A stretch of 64,000 nt of DNA, taken from NCBI GenBank assembly GCA_946534585.1, contig CAMNCV010000070.1, positions 1 to 64,000 of the forward strand. The letters are read 5' to 3'. This document shows positions 1 to 7,028 of the stretch, piece by piece (position 1 is the stretch's first letter; the number at the start of each line of letters is the position of its first letter). The notes under the pieces are model-generated. The model searched no databases, was not told the origin of the DNA, and saw nothing but the letters and a program-made list of their open reading frames with translations. This stretch comes from an uncultured Prevotellaceae bacterium (GTDB lineage Bacteria; Bacteroidota; Bacteroidia; Bacteroidales; Bacteroidaceae). The translations under genes were made by a program, and so were the position numbers.

Positions 1-693
1 ATTACTGCCGCAAAACGGTACAGCTTCCAAATAAGCTCTCTTGACAGCAGGAATAGAAGCCCAGTAGATTTTAATACCATCGCAATATCTGATCATAAGC
101 CATGCTGTGATTCCTCCTAATACCGAAGCAAGCGAAGTAATAAGAGCAAACACCCATACGTCTTGTGGACTTTTTACAAAAATAAATATAAAAGGCAAAC
201 TCAGTAAGCGGAAACCAAACTGTATATAAGTCACCATCTTCATCTTCTGTAGTCCCTGATAATACCACTGAGGAAAGAGAATAAATGTCAACGTCTGCAA
301 AAATGTTATCCAGAATACGCAAGGGGCATTACTCATGATTGGGTTGATTAACATTATAACCGCAAAACAAAGTACAGCTATCATCTCTATGTAAATCTTT
401 GCCGTCTGCACGCACGACAAGACGCTTCTCAGGACTTGCTTATCATCGGAATGTAACGCCACCTGTTGAGCTGCAGGCAAATCAAAACCGAAGTTTACAA
501 ATGTGACAAAGAGAAACACCATAGAGGCAGCATAAGCGTAAAGTCCATATCCTTCCTGTCCCAACGTTCTTATAAGGAACGGGTAAATCAGCAGATAGAA
601 ACACATGTTTAATATCTGCAATATAGTCATAAAGAAATAATTCTCTATTACCTTACTGTTATTCTTTAATATCTTACGATTATGCAAGCTCAT
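1..693 (-). CDS. wzx: Wzx-type polysaccharide flippase, 3' part outside the window
   Basis: Reading the minus strand from ATG at 693 gives 231 open codons that run off the left edge, so the C-terminal half is missing. The product begins MSLHNRKILKNN and has alternating hydrophobic segments plus the motif YPFLIRTLGQEGYGLYAYA, typical of the N-terminal end of the polysaccharide transporter (PST/MATE-like) flippases. These proteins move lipid-linked oligosaccharide repeat units across the inner membrane. The start codon overlaps the end of the upstream wzy-like gene by 14 nt, so the two are probably co-translated. The region is AT-rich compared with the rest of the window, as is usual for exchangeable surface polysaccharide loci. 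Which glycan it carries cannot be told from the sequence. Confidence 0.85.
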   Translation of the reverse strand, partial: MSLHNRKILKNNSKVIENYFFMTILQILNMCFYLLIYPFLIRTLGQEGYGLYAYAASMVFLFVTFVNFGFDLPAAQQVALHSDDKQVLRSVLSCVQTAKIYIEMIAVLCFAVIMLINPIMSNAPCVFWITFLQTLTFILFPQWYYQGLQKMKMVTYIQFGFRLLSLPFIFIFVKSPQDVWVFALITSLASVLGGITAWLMIRYCDGIKIYWASIPAVKRAYLEAVPFCGSN

Positions 694-2086
694 TTGTTTT
701 GGTGCTTTCCTCCGCTATCATTATTTTGTTTTCGCGCTCATCATATACCACCTCTTTGTAAAGACATCTCACTATGTATACGATGAGCAGTGTCCATACT
801 ACATTCTTAAAGCTATAGAAATATGCTCCCCTACACATGAATACAGAACTGGATGTCAATATCATATATAACAGGGTACCCGTTCTATTTTTGCGTATCA
901 TGAGTTCTCTTGACTTTGCCACAAAATAGCCTAAGAAAAGAAAGAGCAGAATAACACCAACAAATCCGAACGAGAGATAAACGTCTCCTATAATGTTGGT
1001 ACCTAATCCCCATGCATTAGGGTCGTCGCCAAATTCCCAATAGGTTGTCATACGCTCTGACGCCAGCATATACTCGGGAAGACCTGTCAGTTTTATAAAC
1101 ACAGACTGCATGAAGGGTATTGTAGCCAAAATATACGACATTGACGATATGCCGTAAGTTATCCCGTCATTCTGTACATGCGAGAATATCACATATAGGT
1201 CTCTGTTAGGAATAATGAAATCCATGAACGCACGAAACTTCTCCGCTATGGCATCGCCTCCTGCAGCATCCATAGCAGTGCCGTTGGCTCTGACAAAACC
1301 TACTATCATAAAAACGGCAATGACCACCCCGCCCGCCATTACGATGCGAGACAAGCGCAGGTTCTTTTTATAACAATAGTAATACATGGCTGGAATGAGA
1401 AGATTCAGCGGGAGGGTCCTCGTGCCTACTGCCAGCAACGTGACAATGATAACTGCCAACACAGCATAGACTGTTATTGAGTTTCTCTTAAAATTCGCCA
1501 TCATGACAACCAAGCAAAATGTTTGAAGGAAAATCCAAACAAATCCAGATATTCCAGGAAAGGATTCGTTTTCTCCTTCATGATAAGCCATTCTGAAAAA
1601 AGTCAGTCCGCCAGAGACAACGAAAATACCGAAGAGCACTACACAGACAAGCGTCACCATACGCACCTGCTTCTCAGTGAGAATTTCTGCTATCTCGCGG
1701 TTCTCCACTGTAACATCGCTGGTACTGAGAGTTGTTGGAACTGCATTGTTGAGAATGTAAATATATCCTACGCCATAACATGCATAGGCCACATTGGCCA
1801 AAGCTGTTCCCTGTGATACTACCTCGTAATTATACAGTGGAATAGACAGTATCAAGAAATCAGGGAAAAATGGGGATATAAATATGGGGTAGAGATATGT
1901 GACAAGGAAAAATGCTATTGTAAAGAAAATGTTGAATCCTATTTTCTCATACCTGAGGTCTTTTACATATATGTACGCGGCATTGGCAATGAATATGATG
2001 AAAAGCACCCAACAGTAAGTACCCGAAAAATATTCAGGTGCATAGGCATACAATACAAGCGATATGATGAGAAACAGTTTTTCCAT
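680..2086 (-). CDS. wzy: Oligosaccharide repeat-unit polymerase (Wzy-like)
   Basis: The 468-residue product is almost entirely hydrophobic with about ten to twelve predicted membrane helices and a longer extracytoplasmic loop near residues 260-340. It looks like the O-antigen/oligosaccharide repeat-unit polymerase family: a conserved stretch around TNIIGDVYLSFGFVGVILLFL lies near residue 385. It would join lipid-linked repeat units on the periplasmic face. It sits between wzz and wzx on the same strand. Its ATG overlaps the wzz stop (TAATG arrangement at 2084-2088), and its own stop lies inside the start of wzx, so the three genes form one translationally coupled unit. Wzy proteins are poorly conserved, so the assignment rests on topology and context as much as on sequence. 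Confidence 0.8.
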   Translation of the reverse strand: MEKLFLIISLVLYAYAPEYFSGTYCWVLFIIFIANAAYIYVKDLRYEKIGFNIFFTIAFFLVTYLYPIFISPFFPDFLILSIPLYNYEVVSQGTALANVAYACYGVGYIYILNNAVPTTLSTSDVTVENREIAEILTEKQVRMVTLVCVVLFGIFVVSGGLTFFRMAYHEGENESFPGISGFVWIFLQTFCLVVMMANFKRNSITVYAVLAVIIVTLLAVGTRTLPLNLLIPAMYYYCYKKNLRLSRIVMAGGVVIAVFMIVGFVRANGTAMDAAGGDAIAEKFRAFMDFIIPNRDLYVIFSHVQNDGITYGISSMSYILATIPFMQSVFIKLTGLPEYMLASERMTTYWEFGDDPNAWGLGTNIIGDVYLSFGFVGVILLFLFLGYFVAKSRELMIRKNRTGTLLYMILTSSSVFMCRGAYFYSFKNVVWTLLIVYIVRCLYKEVVYDERENKIMIAEESTKTNELA

Positions 2087-3138
2087 TAAAAGAATATTGC
2101 CTTTATGTCATGTCTCAGTATCACAAAGGTTGTTATAAAGAAGGCCAGAAACACACACAACACAGCACTGCTGACCCTCTTGGGACCTGTGGGTTTTGTA
2201 GGCACTGACGCACTTTGTATGGTGGTAAATGCAGGTATGGACTCCTGTAACTTTGCCTGCGCCATCTGCATCTGCGTGTTCAGCGAGGTATACATATTGT
2301 ATTTCAACTGCATATCATTTTCCATATCCGCAACTTTTGACTTATAGCTTTCAAGCAGCACATCCATATTGGCATCAGAATAGGAACCGTACAGTTGACG
2401 CGCCTTTTCATATTTCTGTTTTGCTTCGCCACATAGTTTCTTGAAGTACTCGTAGTCAATGCGAGCTTTCTTAGTGCGATAGTCCACTATGAATTCTTGT
2501 AGTTTCTTGCATGTCTGGTCAGCAATAGTGGCACATACCACGGGATCCTGATCTTTCACGACTATAGTAACCATGTCGGTTTTTCTGTCTACCGAACATG
2601 ATATATTATCCCTAATATTGTCAAAGATATCCTTTTGGTCTTTAGTCAACTTGAAGATGTTGAGTCCCTTTGCCTCGTCACCACTTTTTTCTTTGTTTTT
2701 TGAAAAGAAACCGACTATGCCTTTTATTGCTGCAGACCACCAAGCAGTCTCTTGCTTGTCTCTCATATAGGTGTAATAGTCGCACTTTACATCCTTCGTG
2801 CTATTTTCCACCTCTACAGTCATCAATTTTATCAGGAAGTCATTTGAGCCTAGCAGATTAGGATATATCTCAGTATTAATGGCGTCGATATTTGAGCCGA
2901 ATTTACCCAAAGAGCCCAACCCTACCATTGAGGCCATAGAACCTAATGATCCACTTGAGGACAGGCCTGAGGACTCAGGGGCAAGACAGACTTCACTGAC
3001 GTAATATCTCGGAACAGAGCATACCATTAGATAAGAAATTATAAAAGTACAGACAGTAACGATGCCATATACTTTCTTATAACGTAGCATTTTCTTCAGC
3101 ATTCCCTCTAATGCTGTCATTGTATTCTTATTGTTCAT
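2086..3138 (-). CDS. wzz: Wzz-type polysaccharide chain-length regulator
   Basis: The 350-residue product has one membrane helix near the N-terminus (about residues 22-44), a long periplasmic region with coiled-coil character (about 220-300, rich in K, E, Q and Y) and a second helix near the C-terminus (about 325-345). This is the Wzz/polysaccharide co-polymerase topology. The proline-rich segment SVPTKPTGPKR just before the last helix matches the usual Pro-rich Wzz motif. There is no tyrosine-kinase domain, so it is a Wzz rather than a Wzc type. It sets the modal length of the glycan made by the adjacent Wzy-like polymerase, with which it shares a stop/start overlap. It starts 28 nt downstream of the porT-like gene. 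Confidence 0.88.
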   Translation of the reverse strand: MNNKNTMTALEGMLKKMLRYKKVYGIVTVCTFIISYLMVCSVPRYYVSEVCLAPESSGLSSSGSLGSMASMVGLGSLGKFGSNIDAINTEIYPNLLGSNDFLIKLMTVEVENSTKDVKCDYYTYMRDKQETAWWSAAIKGIVGFFSKNKEKSGDEAKGLNIFKLTKDQKDIFDNIRDNISCSVDRKTDMVTIVVKDQDPVVCATIADQTCKKLQEFIVDYRTKKARIDYEYFKKLCGEAKQKYEKARQLYGSYSDANMDVLLESYKSKVADMENDMQLKYNMYTSLNTQMQMAQAKLQESIPAFTTIQSASVPTKPTGPKRVSSAVLCVFLAFFITTFVILRHDIKAIFF

Positions 3139-3165
3139 TGCTTTATTTTGCGGTTTCTTTGTAAT

Positions 3166-3915
3166 CTACTCAAAATAGAACGATAGGACGAACATTTTGC
3201 TCTTTACTCTGTCAACTGCGGCGGCGTAAGGCATAAGGTCGGCATCGCGCATGGTCTTCTGGTGCTCGGTGCTGAGTGAGTTGGTCAGGCCAATCATGAA
3301 TTTCAGTTCCGGACGTAGTTTGAAGAACGGCAGGTAGAAGTCGCAGCCCATGCCTATTTCAAAGAATACGTCGTAACCCTTCAGCTGTACGTAGTCGCTT
3401 TTCTTTGATGACAGGTTGAAGACGGGTGCCAGGCCTGCCATGACGTATGGACGGTGGTTGTTGAAACGCTTGGCAGCGAAGATAAGGTCGCAGTCGGCTC
3501 CGACATATACGGTCTTCAATGACTGTTTCTCTTCTACGGTGTAGCCCAGTTCGGCTGTCTTCGTGAAGTTGCGGAATGTCAGTTGGCGCGTGCCGAAGTA
3601 CAGCTGTGGAGCGAAGCGGAAGGCGAAGAACTCATTTATGCGGGCCTCTGCCAGTACACCCACGTTGAAGCCTGGATCCCAGTTGTTCTGGTCAACGGTG
3701 ACGAGTGACTCAATCTCTGTCTCATCCTTGAGCGTCAGGGTCTGCTGCCCGACGTTGCGCAGTTTCATGTCCATCATATTTGTACCCACTACAATGCCGA
3801 AGTGCAGCGGACGCAGGTCAGTATATGGACGATTCTGCACTGTGCGCTCCTGCGCTGCTGACATCAGCGGCAGCAAACACATTATTATATATATATAGCG
3901 TTGTAATGAATTCAT
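3166..3915 (-). CDS. porT: PorT-family outer membrane beta-barrel protein
   Basis: The 249-residue product has a signal peptide (cleavage likely after residue about 21, SAAQ) and alternating amphipathic beta strands ending in an aromatic C-terminus (FVLSFYFE), as in small outer membrane barrels. The segment YTDLRPLHFGIVVGTN after the signal peptide and the total length resemble PorT, a component needed for type IX secretion in Porphyromonas and relatives. This rests on recalled family features; a profile search would settle it. It lies immediately upstream of wzz on the same strand (27 nt gap). Secreted proteins elsewhere in the window carry a shared tail that could be a type IX signal. The alternative is a generic outer membrane beta-barrel (OMP_b-brl_2) protein. 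Confidence 0.65.
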   Translation of the reverse strand: MNSLQRYIYIIMCLLPLMSAAQERTVQNRPYTDLRPLHFGIVVGTNMMDMKLRNVGQQTLTLKDETEIESLVTVDQNNWDPGFNVGVLAEARINEFFAFRFAPQLYFGTRQLTFRNFTKTAELGYTVEEKQSLKTVYVGADCDLIFAAKRFNNHRPYVMAGLAPVFNLSSKKSDYVQLKGYDVFFEIGMGCDFYLPFFKLRPELKFMIGLTNSLSTEHQKTMRDADLMPYAAAVDRVKSKMFVLSFYFE

Positions 3916-4020
3916 GATGTATGTTTGTACTATATTTAACGCATATAGTTTGAAAAAATTGTATAAAGTGATGAAAATACTTAAAAAATAGTAGAAAAAA
4001 CATTTTTTTTTAAAAAAATA

Positions 4021-4036
4021 TACCTAAAATTAGGTA
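4021..4036. promoter_or_regulatory. Perfect inverted repeat, operator-like
   Basis: TACCTAA-AA-TTAGGTA is a perfect 7-bp inverted repeat 17 bp upstream of the -7 box of the ferredoxin promoter, the usual place for a -33 region or an operator. A second half-like copy (GATACCTAAAAAT) lies at about 4084. The 255-bp gap between the divergent porT-like and ferredoxin genes is otherwise AT-rich and holds no gene. Binding by a regulator is inferred only. Confidence 0.45.
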
Positions 4037-4053
4037 GATTAAAATCTTTTTTT

Positions 4054-4061
4054 TACCTTTG
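4054..4061 (+). promoter_or_regulatory. Bacteroidetes -7 box for the ferredoxin gene
   Basis: TACCTTTG fits the TAnnTTTG consensus of the Bacteroidetes primary sigma factor. It gives a leader of about 105 nt before the ferredoxin ATG. Confidence 0.6.
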
Positions 4062-4174
4062 CAGTATCAAAACAACGTTTTTTGATACCTAAAAATGTGT
4101 AGAGACAAGTTAGACAGCTTGTAATGCAATAACAAAAACATTATAAACTTTTATCTTAAAAGAAAGGAAACATT

Positions 4175-4342
4175 ATGGCTTACGTAATTAGTGACGACTG
4201 CATCGCATGTGGAACATGTATCAGTGAGTGCCCAGTAGAGGCAATTTCAGAGGGCGATATCTATAAGATTGACCCTGATGCCTGCACCGAGTGTGGCACA
4301 TGCGCAAGTGTTTGCCCTAACGAGGCTATTAGCCTTCCGTAA
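4175..4342 (+). CDS. Small 2x[4Fe-4S] ferredoxin
   Basis: This 55-residue protein starts MAYVISDDCIACG and ends EAISLP. It contains two full cluster motifs, CIACGTCISECP (residues 9-20) and CTECGTCASVCP (37-48), each of the form CxxCxxCxxxCP. Each four-cysteine set combines three residues of one motif with the last of the other, as in clostridial-type bacterial ferredoxins. It would carry low-potential electrons in the cytoplasm for anaerobic oxidoreductases. It stands alone between its own promoter (4054-4061) and a strong terminator (4389-4420), so it is a single-gene transcript, consistent with high expression. The ATG follows a purine-rich stretch (AGAAAGGAAA). Sequence and length make the call very secure. 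Confidence 0.96.
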   Translation: MAYVISDDCIACGTCISECPVEAISEGDIYKIDPDACTECGTCASVCPNEAISLP

Positions 4343-4388
4343 TGACATGAGAATCGGATGAATGTCCGTGGAGTTTGAAAACATCATG

Positions 4389-4420
4389 AGCGGTGCCACG
4401 TTGGTGGTACCGCTTTTTTT
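4389..4420 (+). terminator. Rho-independent terminator after the ferredoxin
   Basis: An 11-bp stem (AGCGGTGCCAC / GTGGTACCGCT, one G-U pair) with a 4-nt loop is followed by a run of seven T residues. It ends 7 nt before the next start codon. Confidence 0.9.
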
Positions 4421-4426
4421 AGGCCT

Positions 4427-4816
4427 ATGAATAACGTACCTATAAAACTTGAGAATTTCCGTAGCGAATATTCCGAGCAGGGCTTGCGTGACAAACTCAT
4501 GCGCATTGCCCGCAAGGCAGGGGCAAAGGTGGTGTATGCTGTGCTCGTGGCTTATTATGCCGTACAGTCAGATGCCCTGTCGTTTTCTGATAAAGCCAAG
4601 CTCTACGGAGCGTTGGGCTACTTCATACTGCCCGTGGACCTCATACCCGATACTATCCTTGCCATGGGATATACGGATGATATGGCGGCACTGCTATATG
4701 TGCTCCGTACCGTGAGCACAAACATTACCCCCGAGACGAAGCGCAAAGCAGAGCAGAAACTGCGCGAATGGTTCGGCAGCGAGGACGTCAGCGACGCTTC
4801 TCTTTCCTCACTCTAG
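4427..4816 (+). CDS. DUF1232 (YkvA-like) protein
   Basis: The 129-residue product contains the DUF1232 core KLYGALGYFILPVDLIPDTILAMGYTDDMAALLYVLRTV (positions about 60-98), which includes the diagnostic P-x-D-x-I-P-D and G-x-x-D-D-x-A motifs. The family consists of small membrane-associated proteins of unknown function. The core is hydrophobic and probably sits at or in the inner membrane. The gene begins immediately after the ferredoxin terminator. Its last 29 nt overlap the 3' end of the convergent gene on the other strand, so the two transcripts can pair at their tails. Confidence 0.85.
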   Translation: MNNVPIKLENFRSEYSEQGLRDKLMRIARKAGAKVVYAVLVAYYAVQSDALSFSDKAKLYGALGYFILPVDLIPDTILAMGYTDDMAALLYVLRTVSTNITPETKRKAEQKLREWFGSEDVSDASLSSL

Positions 4817-5357
4817 TCTTAGGTATGAACAAACCGGTATGTGCGGTTTCGAGTATGTAGTACTGCTCGTTTTCGCTGAATTTGTCAGCCAGTATCATAC
4901 CGCTCCGGGCATAGCACAAGGCTTTGTCGTAGCGGTAATCGTCATCGCCGTCGGCCATCGACTCTACGTATATAGGCGTGAGTCCGTCGGCTATGAGGCG
5001 GTATTCCCCCTTGCCGGTGTACCAGTCTTGGGTGTCAAGGAAGTTGGAGTTTGAGTAGCCGTATGTCTTGTTATGGCCCACGCATACCCACTTCTGCGTT
5101 TTTTCCTCCAGAAGCACGGCGGTTCCCAGTCCCTCGAAAAAATATATTTCGCCTACGGCGTTTGCCTTTACCGTAGGTTGCTGGCGTATCTTAACCATTG
5201 GGTCGTCAGACCTTAGCGTGGCATCGTTGGGCCTGACGAGGGTCAGCACCTTGGTCTTGGCCTGTACTATACCGTTGTTGAGCGTATGCTTCTGCGCAGA
5301 GATTACAGTCAGGCACAACATAAGTATCGTTGTGCATAATGTCCTTTTCATTTTCAT
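4788..5357 (-). CDS. Secreted SH3-like protein of unknown function
   Basis: I chose the ATG at 5357, giving MKMKRTLCTTILMLCLTVISAQK, a clear signal peptide; the longer frame from 5402 would add 15 charged residues and run into the upstream gene. A second ATG at 5351 is equally possible. The mature part (about 165 residues) contains a segment around PNDATLRSDDPMVKIRQQPTVK followed by KWVCVG, resembling bacterial SH3 repeats with the RxxPS-like start, but the match is weak. It lies 7 nt downstream of the GH105 gene and is probably co-transcribed with it. I do not recognise a specific function; periplasmic location is inferred from the signal peptide. Confidence 0.6.
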   Translation of the reverse strand: MKMKRTLCTTILMLCLTVISAQKHTLNNGIVQAKTKVLTLVRPNDATLRSDDPMVKIRQQPTVKANAVGEIYFFEGLGTAVLLEEKTQKWVCVGHNKTYGYSNSNFLDTQDWYTGKGEYRLIADGLTPIYVESMADGDDDYRYDKALCYARSGMILADKFSENEQYYILETAHTGLFIPKTRVRKEKRR

Positions 5358-5364
5358 TTCCTTA

Positions 5365-6537
5365 TTATTTGTGTAGATACCTCGCATATTCCGATGCTGC
5401 AAGCAGGAAAGCCCCTGTGCCGAAGTTAGCCTGCGAGTGTTGGTTGACCACCTGTCCGGGTATGGCTTTCTCGCCTATTGGCTGCACGTAGCCAATGGTG
5501 TTGTCCTTCTGCAGTGCGGTGGTTTCCAGATAGTGCCATGCCTTGAGAGCGGCTTTCTTGTACTTCTTGGGCAGCACGCCGTTGTTTACTCCCCAGAAGA
5601 GAGAGTAGCACATCAGTGCCGTGCCGCTTGTCTCGAAGCCCGGTGCCTGCTCAGGGTCGAGCATAGAGCGCGTCCAGTGGCCTTCTTTCTGCTGACAGGC
5701 AACCACGGCTTCCGCCATCCTCACGTAGTACTGGCGTATCTCCGCTACGCGGGCGTCGTCAGCCCCCAGCTCGCCCAGCACCTTTGCAAAGGCAGCCATC
5801 ACCCAACCGTCGCCGCGAGCCCAGAAGTCTTTTTTGCCCTTGGCGGTGGCGTGCTTCGGATATACGTATTTCCCGTCGCGGAAGTATAGTCCTGTTTCCT
5901 TGTCATACATTATGCTGTTGGCATAATGCCAGTTGTCTATCATTTTTGTAAGGAACACCTCGTCGCCTGTCATGCCATACATCTTTGCCATCACTGGCAT
6001 CACCATGTAGAGAGCATCAGCCCACCACCAGTAGTCCGTCTCGCCGCTCTTTGCTTCGTAGCTCATCACCTGGTATGTGCGGCTTAGTTGTGGAAACGGT
6101 GATTCTTCCGTCCCGTGCAGGCGCATCAGGTCGATATATGTCTGGAAGCATATCTGCCAGTCGCCGAAGAGCACATACTCCGGCTTCTCACCGTAGTTTT
6201 TGTATTTCCACTTCTTCGGGTCTTCCTCCGTGGCTCCGTACCATTGGTTTTGCTCTGCCCATGCGTAGGAGTAGTCATAAAACTGTCGTGCGGTGGCGGT
6301 GTCGCCCATTTCCCGCAGCAGCTTTACGGTTTCCATATTGCCGGTATGATACACGGCATTGTCCCAGAAGGCACTCAGTCCCTTCTTCGTACCGCCATAT
6401 TCCGGTGCGCCGTGAGCCTGTTGCCATGCGGTGTTTACGCGGCAGATGATACTGGTTATGTCTTTGGCTTTCCTTGCCTGCGTCGTAACCGCTGCAAGGA
6501 GCAATACGATGATTGTTATTTGTTTTTGTGCGTTCAT
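5365..6537 (-). CDS. GH105 unsaturated rhamnogalacturonyl hydrolase
   Basis: The start at 6537 gives MNAQKQITIIVLLLAAVTTQA, a signal peptide; the frame stays open to 6582 but those 15 codons add nothing typical. The 390-residue product has family GH88/GH105 features: an alpha/alpha-barrel with the conserved FWARGDGWVMAAFAKVL (about two thirds along), and a D-x-W-x-W-A-D segment (TDYWWWADALYM) in the expected place. These enzymes remove the unsaturated uronic acid that polysaccharide lyases leave on rhamnogalacturonan fragments, acting in the periplasm. No SusC/SusD pair or regulator lies beside it, so it is isolated from a normal polysaccharide utilisation locus. A -7 box on the minus strand is at 6632-6639. 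Confidence 0.88.
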   Translation of the reverse strand: MNAQKQITIIVLLLAAVTTQARKAKDITSIICRVNTAWQQAHGAPEYGGTKKGLSAFWDNAVYHTGNMETVKLLREMGDTATARQFYDYSYAWAEQNQWYGATEEDPKKWKYKNYGEKPEYVLFGDWQICFQTYIDLMRLHGTEESPFPQLSRTYQVMSYEAKSGETDYWWWADALYMVMPVMAKMYGMTGDEVFLTKMIDNWHYANSIMYDKETGLYFRDGKYVYPKHATAKGKKDFWARGDGWVMAAFAKVLGELGADDARVAEIRQYYVRMAEAVVACQQKEGHWTRSMLDPEQAPGFETSGTALMCYSLFWGVNNGVLPKKYKKAALKAWHYLETTALQKDNTIGYVQPIGEKAIPGQVVNQHSQANFGTGAFLLAASEYARYLHK

Positions 6538-6631
6538 AAGATACAATATTCGTGCTATCCCTCTCAATATACAGATTTTCATTGTTGCCTAACGAAATGT
6601 GCGCCTCATGTAACTCTGTTTTCTCATAGTG

Positions 6632-6639
6632 CAAAGGTA
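6632..6639 (-). promoter_or_regulatory. -7 box for the GH105 gene
   Basis: On the minus strand the sequence reads TACCTTTG, 95 nt before the GH105 start at 6537. Confidence 0.5.
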
Positions 6640-6720
6640 AATAATTTCTTACATATTGTATCGCTAATTTATGTTAAACAATGCTAAAGATGCTAAATAA
6701 TACTCTTTTTTTCGAGGAAT

Positions 6721-6743
6721 AATGATTACCTTTGCTAATCATT
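6721..6743. promoter_or_regulatory. Palindrome overlapping a -7 promoter box
   Basis: AATGATTA-CCTTTGC-TAATCATT is a perfect 8-bp inverted repeat whose centre contains the plus-strand -7 box TACCTTTG (6727-6734). This arrangement fits an operator that blocks the promoter. The nearest downstream gene starts at 7029, which would give a long leader holding the repeat array at 6782-6866. The divergent gap 6538-7028 holds this site, the GH105 promoter and that array, and no gene. Confidence 0.45.
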
Positions 6744-6781
6744 AAAAAATAATATTTTCTGAGGGTCTCGGCAGTGGCATC

Positions 6782-6866
6782 GTAATCTCTATCTGATTAC
6801 TGTGTAATAGCTATGTGATTGCCTTGTAATCTCTATCTGATTACCGTGTAATCGCTATGTGATTAC
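6782..6866. repeat. Palindromic repeat array A, four 19-bp units, 22-bp period
   Basis: Units start at 6782, 6804, 6826 and 6848 with 3-bp spacers. Typical unit: GTAATCTCTATCTGATTAC, whose ends GTAATC/GATTAC are inverted copies. The same family recurs in four other intergenic gaps of this window. Confidence 0.9.
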
Positions 6867-7028
6867 AGGTGCTACCTCTAAGCCATTGCACATCAGATTG
6901 ATAACTTTCGATTGACAAGCCTTTTGCCAGTGCAAACTGCCAGAAAAGCCAACGACTAACAACCACAATGTGCTAAACTACTATTATTCAAGGGATTAAA
7001 CTTAATAAAAATCATAAAAAAAACTATC

